DNA from: Methylobacterium sp. 17Sr1-1
GTDB lineage: Bacteria > Pseudomonadota > Alphaproteobacteria > Rhizobiales > Beijerinckiaceae
DNA: 64,000 nt
Direction of reading: 5' to 3'
Assembly: GCF_003173775.1 (NCBI RefSeq)
Contig: NZ_CP029552.1
Span: forward strand, 273,001 to 337,000
In this document: positions 41,533 through 50,089 of the stretch, piece after piece
Numbering within the stretch: position 1 is the first letter of the stretch
Layout of the letters: each line of letters begins with the position of its first letter
Notes under the pieces: generated by a model
Seen by the model: only the letters and a program-made list of their open reading frames with translations
Database searches by the model: none
Told to the model about the DNA's origin: nothing
Translations under genes and position numbers: made by a program

Positions 41533-41934
41533 ATGGCCACCTTCCAGTTCGACCTCGTCGGCCCCGAGCGGATCCTGTATTCCGGCCCTGTCGACGCCGT
41601 GCAGCTTCCGGGTTCCGAGGGCGAGATGACGGTGCTGCCCGGGCACGCGCCCGTGCTCACCACCCTCAAGACCGGCATGCTGGTGATCACCGAGAGCCCG
41701 CAGAAGGGCAAGCGGGTGCTGGTGCGCGGGGGCTTCGCCGAGATCAACGCCACCTCGCTGACCGTGATCGCCGAGCGCGCCACCCCGATCGAGGAGCTGA
41801 CGCCGGCGATCATCGATGCCGACATCGCGGCGGCCGAGCTCCAGTACGACGCTACCGACGATTACGATCGCAGGATCGAGATCGAGGGCCAGATCGCGCA
41901 GCTGCGCGAGGCCAAGGTGGCGCTGAGCTTCTGA
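41533..41934 (+). CDS. atpC: ATP synthase F1 subunit epsilon
   Basis: 133 residues. Typical start FQFDLVGPERILYSGPVDAVQLPGSEGEMTVLPGHAPVLT with the beta-sandwich, then an alpha-helical tail with AELQYDATDDYDRRIEIE. It couples the rotor and can inhibit hydrolysis. Last gene of the operon. Confidence 0.97.
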   Translation: MATFQFDLVGPERILYSGPVDAVQLPGSEGEMTVLPGHAPVLTTLKTGMLVITESPQKGKRVLVRGGFAEINATSLTVIAERATPIEELTPAIIDADIAAAELQYDATDDYDRRIEIEGQIAQLREAKVALSF

Positions 41935-41962
41935 TCCCGGATCAGACGGTTCGACGTTTCGA

Positions 41963-42002
41963 GAGGGCGGTGGGAGCCACGAGGCTTCCGCCGCCCTCTT
42001 CG
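41963..42002. terminator. Terminator after the ATP synthase operon
   Basis: GAGGGCGG (41963-41970) pairs with CCGCCCTC (41991-41998) and the inner GGGAGCC with GGCTTCC, giving a stem of about 15 pairs around an ACGA loop. It is followed by TTCG. It separates atpC from the convergent sulfatase-like gene and may serve both. Confidence 0.7.
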
Positions 42003-42010
42003 CGTTCACC

Positions 42011-42044
42011 GCAAGGGTTTCAAGGCAAGGGTTTCAAGGCAAGG
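42011..42044. repeat. Tandem 14-base repeat over the end of the sulfatase gene
   Basis: The unit GCAAGGGTTTCAAG occurs at 42011-42024 and 42025-42038 and continues with GCAAGG. It spans the stop codon (42034) of the minus-strand gene, so slippage would change its last residues. Confidence 0.8.
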
Positions 42045-43425
42045 CCGCGGTGGCGACCGGGATCGGCGCGAGCCGGATCCACGGCACCCGGCCGGGCTCG
42101 AACGCGTCGCGGGCGGTCCGTCGCCACAAGGGCGGGGCGTGATCGCCGACGAGCAGGATCTCGGTTCCCGGATGGGCCAGGGCGATGCGCGACACCGCCG
42201 CGAACACGTCCTGCCAGATCTCCACCATGGCGCAGACCTCGCGGTCGGCGAAGGGGCCGCCCGGGCGCCCGCAATCGTGGCGCGGCGTCGCCTCGCCCCG
42301 CGGCACCGGCACGTGCGAGTTCAGAGTGAGCCAGTAGACGAAGGCGGGCCCGGGCGCCGCCAGCTCGGCCTCGACCACCGCCGCCACGTCGGTGTCGCAG
42401 GGGCCCGGGAACGGGCCGCCGCAGGCCCGGGCGAAAAGCGGCGCCATGCCCTCGCCGAACAGGCTCTTCTGGAAGCCGGCGAGCGGGTACCACTGCGCGC
42501 GGCCGTAGAAGCCGGCATGGTAGCCGTGCACCGAGACCGTCCGGTAGCCGCGGGCGGCGAACCGCCTGGGCAGGCAGGTCGGGTCGTCCGCGGTGAACAT
42601 CTGCCTGGTGAAGACTTGGCGGTGCGAGCGGTAGGTGCGGCACAGCTCGCGCATCTCGCCCGAGGCGGTGGCCCCGAAGAAGGCGCTGGTGCCGGTCGTG
42701 ACCGTGTAGAGCCGGCGCAGGGCCGGATCGTCGAACGGCGCCGTCAGGACCGCGCGCTGGCCGGCGTCGCGCAGGACGCCCAGGCTCTCGACCATGACCA
42801 TCAGGATCCGGCGCGGAGGCCGGTCCTGGCCGGTCAGGGCGTCGAATCCGGAGCCGAGGCTGCCCGAGTCGAACGGCTGGCCGACGCTTGCCGGCGACCC
42901 GAAATCGTAGGCCGTGGAGCCGTTGACGAGGCCGTCGCCGACGAGCAGCCCGGCGACCGCCGCCGCGAAGACCGGGCGGCTGCCCCGGCGCATCGCCGGG
43001 CCGGTCCGCATCAGGAAGGTCAGGTAGGCGAGTGCGAGACCGACGGCAGCGGCGCCGGCCGCGTAGGTGGGGGTCGCCAGGAGCGTCGCCAGCGTGCCGG
43101 CATCGATCAGGTGCAGGAGCGCGCCGGGATCGAGGAAGAACATCCGGCCGACGGCGAAGGCGAGGTCGAGCACCATCACCGGCAGGGCGAGCAGCGCCAG
43201 CGCCCAGCCCGGAAGTGTCCCGCCGAGGAGCGCGAGCGCCGCGTAGAGCGCGATGGCGCTGGTGCGCGCCGGTACGCCCGCGACGGTGCCGGCGACGAGC
43301 GCCAGGGCGTTCGGCAGCACGAGGCCGCCGACGAGGAGCGGCACGCTCGACCGGACGAGGGCCGTGGCGTGCCGGAGCGACCGCAAGGCCGCGGCGGAGG
43401 CTGCGGATCCATGACGTAGAGGCAT
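42034..43425 (-). CDS. Membrane sulfatase-like hydrolase / phosphotransferase
   Basis: 463 residues. Several membrane segments fill the first 150 residues (e.g. TLPGWALALLALPVMVLDLAF), followed by a large outside domain of the sulfatase superfamily: ILMVMVESLGV near 200, the likely nucleophile Thr in TTGTSAFFGATASGEM near 240, YRTVSVHGYHAGFYGR near 295 and ILLVGDHAPP near 425. Relatives transfer phosphoethanolamine or phosphoglycerol to envelope polymers. The exact substrate is unknown. Confidence 0.82.
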   Translation of the reverse strand: MPLRHGSAASAAALRSLRHATALVRSSVPLLVGGLVLPNALALVAGTVAGVPARTSAIALYAALALLGGTLPGWALALLALPVMVLDLAFAVGRMFFLDPGALLHLIDAGTLATLLATPTYAAGAAAVGLALAYLTFLMRTGPAMRRGSRPVFAAAVAGLLVGDGLVNGSTAYDFGSPASVGQPFDSGSLGSGFDALTGQDRPPRRILMVMVESLGVLRDAGQRAVLTAPFDDPALRRLYTVTTGTSAFFGATASGEMRELCRTYRSHRQVFTRQMFTADDPTCLPRRFAARGYRTVSVHGYHAGFYGRAQWYPLAGFQKSLFGEGMAPLFARACGGPFPGPCDTDVAAVVEAELAAPGPAFVYWLTLNSHVPVPRGEATPRHDCGRPGGPFADREVCAMVEIWQDVFAAVSRIALAHPGTEILLVGDHAPPLWRRTARDAFEPGRVPWIRLAPIPVATAALP

Positions 43426-43671
43426 GCCGACTTCATAGCCGGTTCTCGTTAATGCCGCCTCCGGTCTCGTCGGAATTCCAGGTCTAGAGACTTGCCGTCG
43501 GGGTAATCTGAAGGGATCGGCTGCGATTTAACGGCGGTTGCATCGATCGCAAGACAATGGGGAACGATGGTTTCGCGACGGCGGCGCCGGTCTTCCGGCG
43601 CCGCAACCTTGCGACAGGCAAGGACGATAATCTCATGGCGCGGGACACTATCCGGCGCGGGAGATCGCCCC

Positions 43672-45288
43672 TCACGCCTCGTCGCGCAAAACCCGCCGGA
43701 TGATCTTGCCGGTTGTGGTGAGCGGCAGGGTCGGCCGGAACGCGATCTCGCGCGGGTATTCGTGGGCCGACAGATGCGTGCGCACGAAGGCCTGGATCCC
43801 GGCGGCGAGGGTGTCGGACGGGGCGTACCCGGTACGCAGGACCACGAAGGCCTTGACGATCTCGGTGCGGACGGGATCCGGCTTGCCCACCGCCGCGGCG
43901 AGCGCCACCGCCGGGTGGCGCAGCAGGCAATCCTCGATCTCGCCCGGGCCGATCCGGTAGCCCGACGAGGTGATGACGTCGTCGTCGCGGCCGACGAAGT
44001 GGACGTAGCCGTCTTCGTCCATCCGGCCCTGGTCGCCGGTGGTCATCCAGTCGCGCAAGAATTTGCGCTCCGTCGCCTCCGGGTCGTTCCAGTAGCGCAG
44101 GAACATCACCGGGTCGGGCCGGGCGACGGCGATCTGGCCGGTTTCGTCCGGGTCCGCCGGGCTGCCGTCCGGACGGATCACCGCGACGCGGTGGCCCGGC
44201 ACCGGCTTTCCGGTCGATCCCGGCCGGGCCAGCCCGAGGGCGGCGCAGGAGGCCAGGACCAGGTTGCACTCGGTCTGGCCATAGGCCTCGTTGATGGTGA
44301 GCCCGAGCGCGTCGCGCGCCCAGTTGAAGGTCTCGGGGCCCAGCATCTCGCCGGCCGAGGCGAGGGTGCGCAGGTGGCTCAGGTCGAAGCGGCCGCGCGG
44401 ATCCTCGACGGTGCGCAGCATCCGCAACGCCGTCGGCGGCACGAAGGCGTTGGCGACCGAGAGGTCGGCCATCAGCCGGAACGCCTCCTCGGGCTCGAAT
44501 TTTTCCGCCTTGCGCGCCACCACGGCGACGCCGTGATGCAGGCTCGGCAGCAGCGCGTTGAGGAGCCCCCCGGCCCAGGCCCAGTCGGCCGGGGTCCACA
44601 TCCGGTCGCCGCGCCTGGGCATGAACTCGTGCATCATGGAGAAGCCCGGCAGGTGGCCGAGCAGCACCCGGTGGCCGTGCAAAGCCCCCTTCGGCGGGCC
44701 GGTGGTGCCGGAGGTGTAGATCATCAGGGCCGGGTCGTCGGCCCGCGTATCGACCGGGACGAGATTCGGCGAGGCCGCCGCCAGGAGGTCGGCATAGCCG
44801 AGCGCCCGGTCGCCGGCGCCGTCGGTCGAGACGACGAGCTCGAGGTCCGGCAGCGCGTCGCGCAAGGGCCCGAGCTTGGCGACGCCGCCCGCATGGGTCA
44901 CGACCGCCCGCGCGCCGGCATCCCGCAAGCGGTGGAGCAGGGCTTCCGGCCCGAACACCACCGCGAGCGGCAGCGCCACGGCGCCGAGCTTGTAGATCGC
45001 CAGATGCGCCACCACCACGGCGGGGGACTGCGGCAGCAGCACCGCCACCCGGTCGCCGGCCTGGACGCCGTGGGCGCGAAGGGCGTTGGCGAGGCGGTTC
45101 GAGGCCTCGCTCAAGGAGGCGAAGCTCCAGGCCTCGATCCGGCCGTTCGGCGCCACGTCGAGGATCGCGGTGCGGTCCGGGTCGGCGGCGGCCCAGCGGT
45201 CGCAGACGTCGACCGCGATGTTGTAGCGCTCCGGGATCCGCCAGCGGAACCCGGAGACGAAATCCTCGTAGGAGGTGGGGGTGGTCAC
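43672..45288 (-). CDS. AMP-forming acyl-CoA synthetase
   Basis: 538 residues from GTG 45288, overlapping the nitroreductase stop by 4 bases. P-loop YTSGTTGPPKGALHGH near 180, the adenylate motif NEAYGQTECN near 318, TGDQGRMDEDGYVHFVGRDDDVI near 400 and the C-terminal PLTTTGKIIRRVLRD with the catalytic Lys. It activates a carboxylic acid to its CoA ester; the chain length or aromatic preference cannot be read. Confidence 0.9.
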   Translation of the reverse strand: MTTPTSYEDFVSGFRWRIPERYNIAVDVCDRWAAADPDRTAILDVAPNGRIEAWSFASLSEASNRLANALRAHGVQAGDRVAVLLPQSPAVVVAHLAIYKLGAVALPLAVVFGPEALLHRLRDAGARAVVTHAGGVAKLGPLRDALPDLELVVSTDGAGDRALGYADLLAAASPNLVPVDTRADDPALMIYTSGTTGPPKGALHGHRVLLGHLPGFSMMHEFMPRRGDRMWTPADWAWAGGLLNALLPSLHHGVAVVARKAEKFEPEEAFRLMADLSVANAFVPPTALRMLRTVEDPRGRFDLSHLRTLASAGEMLGPETFNWARDALGLTINEAYGQTECNLVLASCAALGLARPGSTGKPVPGHRVAVIRPDGSPADPDETGQIAVARPDPVMFLRYWNDPEATERKFLRDWMTTGDQGRMDEDGYVHFVGRDDDVITSSGYRIGPGEIEDCLLRHPAVALAAAVGKPDPVRTEIVKAFVVLRTGYAPSDTLAAGIQAFVRTHLSAHEYPREIAFRPTLPLTTTGKIIRRVLRDEA

Positions 45289-45884
45289 GCCTCGCGCGGC
45301 GGGAACCCGCCCTCGAACACGAAGTCGGACAGGGGGTGGCGGTCGTTCGGGGTCTCGCGGGCGCGGGTCTCCTCCGGCAGCGTCGCCGGGTCGGCCTTGC
45401 GGCCGACCGCGAAGGCGGCCTCGACCCGGTGGTGGGGCGGCAGGTTCAGGGCGGCCGGCGCGGCTTCGTGGTCGAAGCCGGTCATGCCGTGGGCGTACCA
45501 GCCCATCTTGACCGCCTGAAGCTGGAACAGGGCCGAGGCCGTGCCGGCATCGAAGGACGCGCTGTAGGAGGGCTTCAGCCCGTCCTTGGTGTTCATCATC
45601 CCGTTCGAGGCAATGAAGACCAGCGCCCCGGCCGATTTCACCCAGCCCTGGTTGAACGGCACGAGGAGGCGAAACAGCGTCTCCCAGGCCGGGGTGTCGC
45701 GAAGCGCGTAGACGAAGCGCCAGGGCTGCGAGTTGTAGCCCGAGGGGGCCCAGCGCGCCGCCTCGATCATCGTCATCAGGTCGGCCTGCGGCACCGCCTC
45801 GCCGGTGAAGGCGCGGGGCGACCAGCGCTCGAGGAAGAGCGAGTCGATCGGATGGTCGGCTTTGCGGGAATTGGCGGATGTCAC
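45285..45884 (-). CDS. Nitroreductase-family flavoprotein
   Basis: 199 residues from GTG 45884 (VTSANSRKADHPIDSLFLERW). FMN-binding signatures: ERWSPRAFTGEAVP near 21, APSGYNSQPWRFVYAL near 49, and the C-terminal AAFAVGRKADPATLPEE. It reduces nitro or quinone groups with NAD(P)H. First gene of a two-gene operon with the acyl-CoA synthetase. Confidence 0.88.
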   Translation of the reverse strand: MTSANSRKADHPIDSLFLERWSPRAFTGEAVPQADLMTMIEAARWAPSGYNSQPWRFVYALRDTPAWETLFRLLVPFNQGWVKSAGALVFIASNGMMNTKDGLKPSYSASFDAGTASALFQLQAVKMGWYAHGMTGFDHEAAPAALNLPPHHRVEAAFAVGRKADPATLPEETRARETPNDRHPLSDFVFEGGFPPREA

Positions 45885-46048
45885 GGGCGTCAGGATCTCC
45901 GTGGATGTCGCGTCGTCCTGCCAGCAAGCGCGGCGGTTGTCACGGGGCAGGAGCACCGGACCTTGGCGCGGCTGACCCGCGGAAACCTCATACCGACCCC
46001 GGTGTTGTCCTCGACACGAGCGAACCGGCCGCAACAGGAGACGGATCG

Positions 46049-46408
46049 ATGGCGAAGACGGATCAGGCGCGGCCCAGCTTGCGCGACTTCGACCCCTATG
46101 CCGACCGCAACGGGCAGGACATGGGGCAGGATTCGCCCCTCGACGTCGGGGTGCCGCAGCGCACGCAAGGAGACATGGCCCACGACCCGATGGGCCAGGC
46201 CCGCGACGCCCGGGTCGCGTCCGATTTCAACCGCCTCGACGCGACCGGCGCGACCGACGGCAGCCAGGCCACCGAGGACGAGACGCCGCCGGAGAACCTG
46301 CGCCGGATCAGCGACCCCTCGACCGGCAGCTCCGCCACGCAGAATCCCGCCGCCAAGGAGGCGATCGACCGGGCGACCGCGGCGGTCGGCCAAGATGAGA
46401 CGGATTGA
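46049..46408 (+). CDS. Small acidic disordered protein 1 of a cluster of three
   Basis: 119 residues from ATG 46049 with AGGAG 9 bases before. Rich in Asp, Gln, Thr and Ala, with no hydrophobic core, e.g. DPYADRNGQDMGQDSPLD. Predicted to be unfolded. No family recognised. Followed closely by two more small hydrophilic proteins, which suggests a stress or desiccation related operon, an inference from composition only. Confidence 0.7.
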   Translation: MAKTDQARPSLRDFDPYADRNGQDMGQDSPLDVGVPQRTQGDMAHDPMGQARDARVASDFNRLDATGATDGSQATEDETPPENLRRISDPSTGSSATQNPAAKEAIDRATAAVGQDETD

Positions 46409-46425
46409 CGAGGGGGAGTGAGACG

Positions 46426-46719
46426 ATGACGCGCAAGCCCGACGACGTGGTGGGCAGCCGGGGCGGTCCCGCCGCCGGCGGCGGCCACCAGACGCCCCAG
46501 CAGGAGGCGATCACCCGGCAGGAGGGAGGCGGCCGCGACGAAGCCGAGCTGAAACGCGAATGGTCCTCGGCCGGCACCCCCGGCCGGCCGCCGGTCTCGG
46601 TCGGAGGCAGCTCCGGCGGCCATTCCGATCAGATCGCCGCCCAGGGGCCCCGCGAGGGGAAGAAGGCCGCGGACGGCGAGTACCGGACCGAGAAGACGGG
46701 CGGCAAGGTCGATTGGTGA
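46426..46719 (+). CDS. Small Gly-rich disordered protein 2
   Basis: 97 residues from ATG 46426, 17 bases after the previous stop with GGGGGAG as ribosome site. Composition dominated by Gly, Gln, Glu, Lys and Arg (GSRGGPAAGGGHQTPQQ, then GGKVDW at the end). No hydrophobic core, no family recognised. Confidence 0.65.
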   Translation: MTRKPDDVVGSRGGPAAGGGHQTPQQEAITRQEGGGRDEAELKREWSSAGTPGRPPVSVGGSSGGHSDQIAAQGPREGKKAADGEYRTEKTGGKVDW

Positions 46720-46729
46720 GGAGAACGGG

Positions 46730-46903
46730 ATGGCTGAGCGCAAGGACGACCGGGGGCCCAAGTCTCCCCGCGACGACAGGATCACCGCCGACGACCTGAA
46801 GGGCGTGGCGGCGGTGCCGCAGGACGGCGACGGCGAGACGAACAAGTCCGGGGCGAATGCCGGGGACCGGCAGGGTGACGAGGTCGATCCGGGGGCGGGT
46901 TAG
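46730..46903 (+). CDS. Small charged disordered protein 3
   Basis: 57 residues, MAERKDDRGPKSPRDDRITA through DEVDPGAG, stop TAG at 46901-46903. GAGGAGAA precedes the ATG by 4 bases. Strongly charged and unfolded in character. It starts 10 bases after the previous stop, so the three genes form one unit. Confidence 0.6.
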   Translation: MAERKDDRGPKSPRDDRITADDLKGVAAVPQDGDGETNKSGANAGDRQGDEVDPGAG

Positions 46904-46983
46904 GACACCGGGCGCATCCGGGCCGCCCCGAGTCGAGACGGCCGGCCGCTTCGCGGCCGGCCCGGTTTCTCACGAGGACGACG

Positions 46984-47226
46984 ATGACGAAACTCTTCAT
47001 CGCGCGGGTGCGCGGGACGTCCGGCGATCGGCCGCTCGTGACGGTGCGCGCCGCGGCCGAGGGCGAGGCGAGGCTGTTTCTCGAAGCGGCCTACCCGGAC
47101 GACGAGGTGGTCGAGGTCGCCGAGCCCGGCGACTGGGTCAGCACCTCCGACACCGGCTCGAAAACCGGGGACGTGCGCGAGCATCCCGGCGTGGCGTGGC
47201 AGGCGCCGACGACCGGCCTGGGCTAA
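46984..47226 (+). CDS. Hypothetical protein, 80 residues
   Basis: MTKLFIARVRGTSGDRPLVT then VRAAAEGEARLFLEAAYPDDEVVEVAEPGDWV resembles a small ferredoxin-like beta-alpha-beta domain. No family recognised. Separate ribosome site (ACGAGGACG). Cytosolic. Confidence 0.6.
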   Translation: MTKLFIARVRGTSGDRPLVTVRAAAEGEARLFLEAAYPDDEVVEVAEPGDWVSTSDTGSKTGDVREHPGVAWQAPTTGLG

Positions 47227-47321
47227 GCTTCGGGCCGGTCGAAAATCCTGCCCTGCGGAAAGGCACCTCCGCGGCGTACCGATCGGGGTGCAGGCTTGAG
47301 CCCTCACCCACCCCTCTGCAT

Positions 47322-48752
47322 ATGGAGGCCATGTCCTCCCTCTCCGCGCCACCCCGCCTGATCCCCCGCCCGCATCAGGTCGAGGCGATCCGCGCCATCC
47401 TGGCGGCGCGGGCGGAGGGGCGGCCGGGCTTCCTCCTCGGCGACATGACCGGGCTCGGCAAGACGCTGTCGGTCTGGGGCGCCGTGGCGGCGATGCCCGA
47501 ATCCGCCGTGCTGATCGTCTGCCCGAAGGGGGCGATGCCGCAATGGCGGCGCACGATCCGCGATTCGGGGCTCGCCCAGAAGGACGTGACGCTCATGAAC
47601 TACGAGCGCACCAAGTCCCTGCTGGCCCTGCCCGCCGCGAGCGCCCGCCGCTCGGTGCGGGCGAAGAACAACGAGCTCGCCAAGCTCGGGCAGCCGAAGC
47701 GCGTCTGGCCGATCGTGGTGTTCGACGAGGCCCACCGCCTGCGCAACCCGACCTCGCAGCAGGGCCAGGCCTGCCGGCGGATGGCGGAGGCCGCCGCCTT
47801 CACGGTCTATGCCAGCGCCACCGCCGGCCAGGCGCCGCATGAATTGTCCTATCTCGGCGCGCTGCTCGGCCACGCCGTCGGCCGCCCGGTCGAGACCATG
47901 GCCGATTTCCGCGCCCTGATGCAGCACCTGAAGATCGGCCGCGCCAAGGGGCGCTGGCAGAACTGGTCGTGGGAGCCGAACGCCCGCGACCAGACCGTGA
48001 TGGCCGACCTGCTCTATCGCGGCGCACGCGCGATCGGGCTGCGGCGGCGGCCGGCCGACATCGCCGGCTGGCCCGAGGTGCAGCGGGAGCTGGCCCCCAC
48101 CGCCCTCGATGCACCCTCGAAGCGCCTCTACGACGCGACCTGGCGCGAGTTCCGCCGCGAATGGGGCCTCGCCGGGGGCTCGAACCGGCGCGCCGCCGGC
48201 TGGGCGGCGGATCTGCGCTTCCGCCAGAAGGCGAGCCTGATCCGCGTCGCCGGCACGCTCGACCTCGCCGAGGACCTGCTGGCGTCGGATGAGCAGGTGG
48301 CGGTCTCGGTGGCGTTCCTGGAGACCGGCGCGGCGCTCGTCCAGGCCTTCACCGGCCGCGGCTGGCGTGCCGGCGCCATCGACGGGACGCAAAGCCCTGA
48401 AACCAACGAGGCGGTGCGGGTCGCCTTCCAGCGGGGCGAGCTCGACGCGGTGGTGTTCACCGTCACCGAATCGATCTCGCTTCACCGCAACGAACTCTCC
48501 GGCGGCGAGCGCCCGCGCAGCCTGATCGTCCACGACATGCGCCACAGCGCGATCCAGCTCAGCCAGATCGAGGGCCGCTGCCACCGCGACGGCGAGCGCG
48601 CCGCGATCCTGTTCGCCTACGCCGAGGGTACCGTCGAGGAGCGGGTGGCCGCCACCGTGATCGCCCGCATGGCCGGGATGGACAGGATGGCCGGCGAGGA
48701 TACCTCCCTCCTCGACGCCATCGCGCGGATCATCGATGGTGAAACCGAATAG
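47322..48752 (+). CDS. SNF2-like DEAD/DEAH helicase, phage-type stand-alone
   Basis: 476 residues from ATG 47322 (MSSL at 47331 is an alternative). Superfamily 2 motifs: Walker A GDMTGLGKTLS near 40-50, DEAH in VVFDEAHRLRN near 130-140, motif III YASATAG, and motif VI QIEGRCHRDGE near 412. It lacks the additional domains of chromatin remodellers and resembles helicases of phages and gene transfer agents. No other phage gene is close. Follows the 80-residue gene after 95 bases. Confidence 0.85.
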   Translation: MEAMSSLSAPPRLIPRPHQVEAIRAILAARAEGRPGFLLGDMTGLGKTLSVWGAVAAMPESAVLIVCPKGAMPQWRRTIRDSGLAQKDVTLMNYERTKSLLALPAASARRSVRAKNNELAKLGQPKRVWPIVVFDEAHRLRNPTSQQGQACRRMAEAAAFTVYASATAGQAPHELSYLGALLGHAVGRPVETMADFRALMQHLKIGRAKGRWQNWSWEPNARDQTVMADLLYRGARAIGLRRRPADIAGWPEVQRELAPTALDAPSKRLYDATWREFRREWGLAGGSNRRAAGWAADLRFRQKASLIRVAGTLDLAEDLLASDEQVAVSVAFLETGAALVQAFTGRGWRAGAIDGTQSPETNEAVRVAFQRGELDAVVFTVTESISLHRNELSGGERPRSLIVHDMRHSAIQLSQIEGRCHRDGERAAILFAYAEGTVEERVAATVIARMAGMDRMAGEDTSLLDAIARIIDGETE

Positions 48753-48764
48753 GGAGTTCCACCG

Positions 48765-49370
48765 ATGGTGACGCGAGGGTTCACGGGGCGCCGCCCGGCC
48801 CGGCCGGATGCGGAGCGCCTGCCGCCGGGCCAGTACCTCACCGAGGATTTCCCGGTGCTGCAGCTCGGGCCGACGCCGACGATCGACCTCGCGCGCTGGC
48901 GCTTCACCCTGCGGGAGGGAGCGAGGCCGCTGAAGAGCTGGAGCTGGGCCGAGTTCGAGGCCCTGCCGCGCACCCGCTGGAAGGGCGACATCCACTGCGT
49001 GACCAAGTGGTCGAAGTTCGACACTGCCTGGGAGGGCGTGACGATCGACGACCTGCTCGCGGCGGCCGGGATCGCGGCGCCGACCCCCTACCTGCTGGCC
49101 GAGGGCTACGACGACTACACCACCAACGTGCCGGTGGCCGACCTGACCGGCGCCAGGGCCATGGTGGCGACCCGCTACGCCGGCGCGCCGATCCCGCCCG
49201 ACCACGGCGGGCCTGCGCGACTCCTGGTGCCGCACCTCTACTTCTGGAAGAGCGCCAAGTGGGTGAAGGGCCTCAGGTTCACCCAGAAGGACGAGGCCGG
49301 GTTCTGGGAGCTGCGCGGCTACCACATGGTTGGCGACCCTTGGCGCGAGCAGCGCTTCACGGGGGATTGA
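48765..49370 (+). CDS. Sulfite-oxidase-like molybdopterin oxidoreductase
   Basis: 201 residues. Single Moco domain: FPVLQLGPTPTIDLARWRF near 30-48 and the Moco-binding Cys in GDIHCVTKWSKFDTAWEGV near 75, then PHLYFWKSAKWVKGLRFT. It has no heme domain and no signal peptide, so it is cytoplasmic. The flavin reductase 4 bases downstream is its likely electron partner. Reaction unknown. Confidence 0.9.
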   Translation: MVTRGFTGRRPARPDAERLPPGQYLTEDFPVLQLGPTPTIDLARWRFTLREGARPLKSWSWAEFEALPRTRWKGDIHCVTKWSKFDTAWEGVTIDDLLAAAGIAAPTPYLLAEGYDDYTTNVPVADLTGARAMVATRYAGAPIPPDHGGPARLLVPHLYFWKSAKWVKGLRFTQKDEAGFWELRGYHMVGDPWREQRFTGD

Positions 49371-49373
49371 GCG

Positions 49374-50081
49374 GTGCCGCTCGTCTGGCAGGACGCGCGG
49401 ATCACCGCCGCCGCACCCGAGACGTCCCGCGTGCGGCGGCTCACCCTGGCGGTCGGCTGGCGCGAGCCGTTCCGGGCCGGCCAGCACGTCGACGTGCGCC
49501 TGACCGCGCCGGACGGCTACCAGGCCCAGCGCAGCTACTCGATCGCCTCCTCGCCGACGGCCCCTGGAACGATCGACCTCCTGATCGAGCGCCTCGACGA
49601 CGGCGAGGTCTCGGGCTTCTTCTCCGACGTGGCCGAGCCCGGCGACGCGATCGAGCTGCGCGGGCCGATCGGCGGGGCCTTCGTGTGGGATCCGGGTTCG
49701 GGCGGGCCGCTGCTCCTCGTCGGCGGCGGGTCCGGGGTGGTGCCGCTGCTCGCCATGCTGCGCCACCGGGCGGAGGCCGCGCCGGACGTGCCGGCCCTGC
49801 TGCTCTACTCCGCCCGCACGCCGGACGAGGTGATCGCCCGCGAGGAGCTGATGCGCCGCGACGCCGAGGAGCCGGATTTCCGGCTGAGGCTCGTCCTCAC
49901 CCGGGCCCCGGGCGGCCGGCGGATCGACGCCGACACCGTCGGCGCGGCGCTCGCCGCCCTCGGAACCCCGGCCCATACTTTCGTGTGCGGATCGAACCCG
50001 TTCGTCTCGGCCGCCGCCGACCTCCTGGTCGAGGCCGGCGTGCCGGCCCGCACGATCCGCACCGAGCGCTTCGGAGGATAG
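49374..50081 (+). CDS. Ferredoxin reductase-like flavin oxidoreductase
   Basis: 235 residues from GTG 49374. FAD-binding RSYSIASSP near 53, the FAD/NAD turn GPIGGAFVWD near 94, NAD-binding LLLVGGGSGVVPLLAMLRH near 108 and the C-terminal FVCGSNPFV. No iron-sulfur domain. Paired with the preceding Moco protein, as seen in many proteobacteria, it would link NAD(P)H to the Moco site. Confidence 0.9.
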   Translation: MPLVWQDARITAAAPETSRVRRLTLAVGWREPFRAGQHVDVRLTAPDGYQAQRSYSIASSPTAPGTIDLLIERLDDGEVSGFFSDVAEPGDAIELRGPIGGAFVWDPGSGGPLLLVGGGSGVVPLLAMLRHRAEAAPDVPALLLYSARTPDEVIAREELMRRDAEEPDFRLRLVLTRAPGGRRIDADTVGAALAALGTPAHTFVCGSNPFVSAAADLLVEAGVPARTIRTERFGG

Positions 50082-50089
50082 ACCGCGCG

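Noticed and set aside
43484..44599. 371-codon open frame overlapping the acyl-CoA synthetase gene
   Set aside because: Same-strand frame shadow; the synthetase motifs are all in the frame 43672-45288.
46857..47321. Upstream extension of the helicase frame
   Set aside because: The extra 155 residues are Arg/Gly-rich shadow of the genes at 46730 and 46984; the helicase start at 47322 fits the family.
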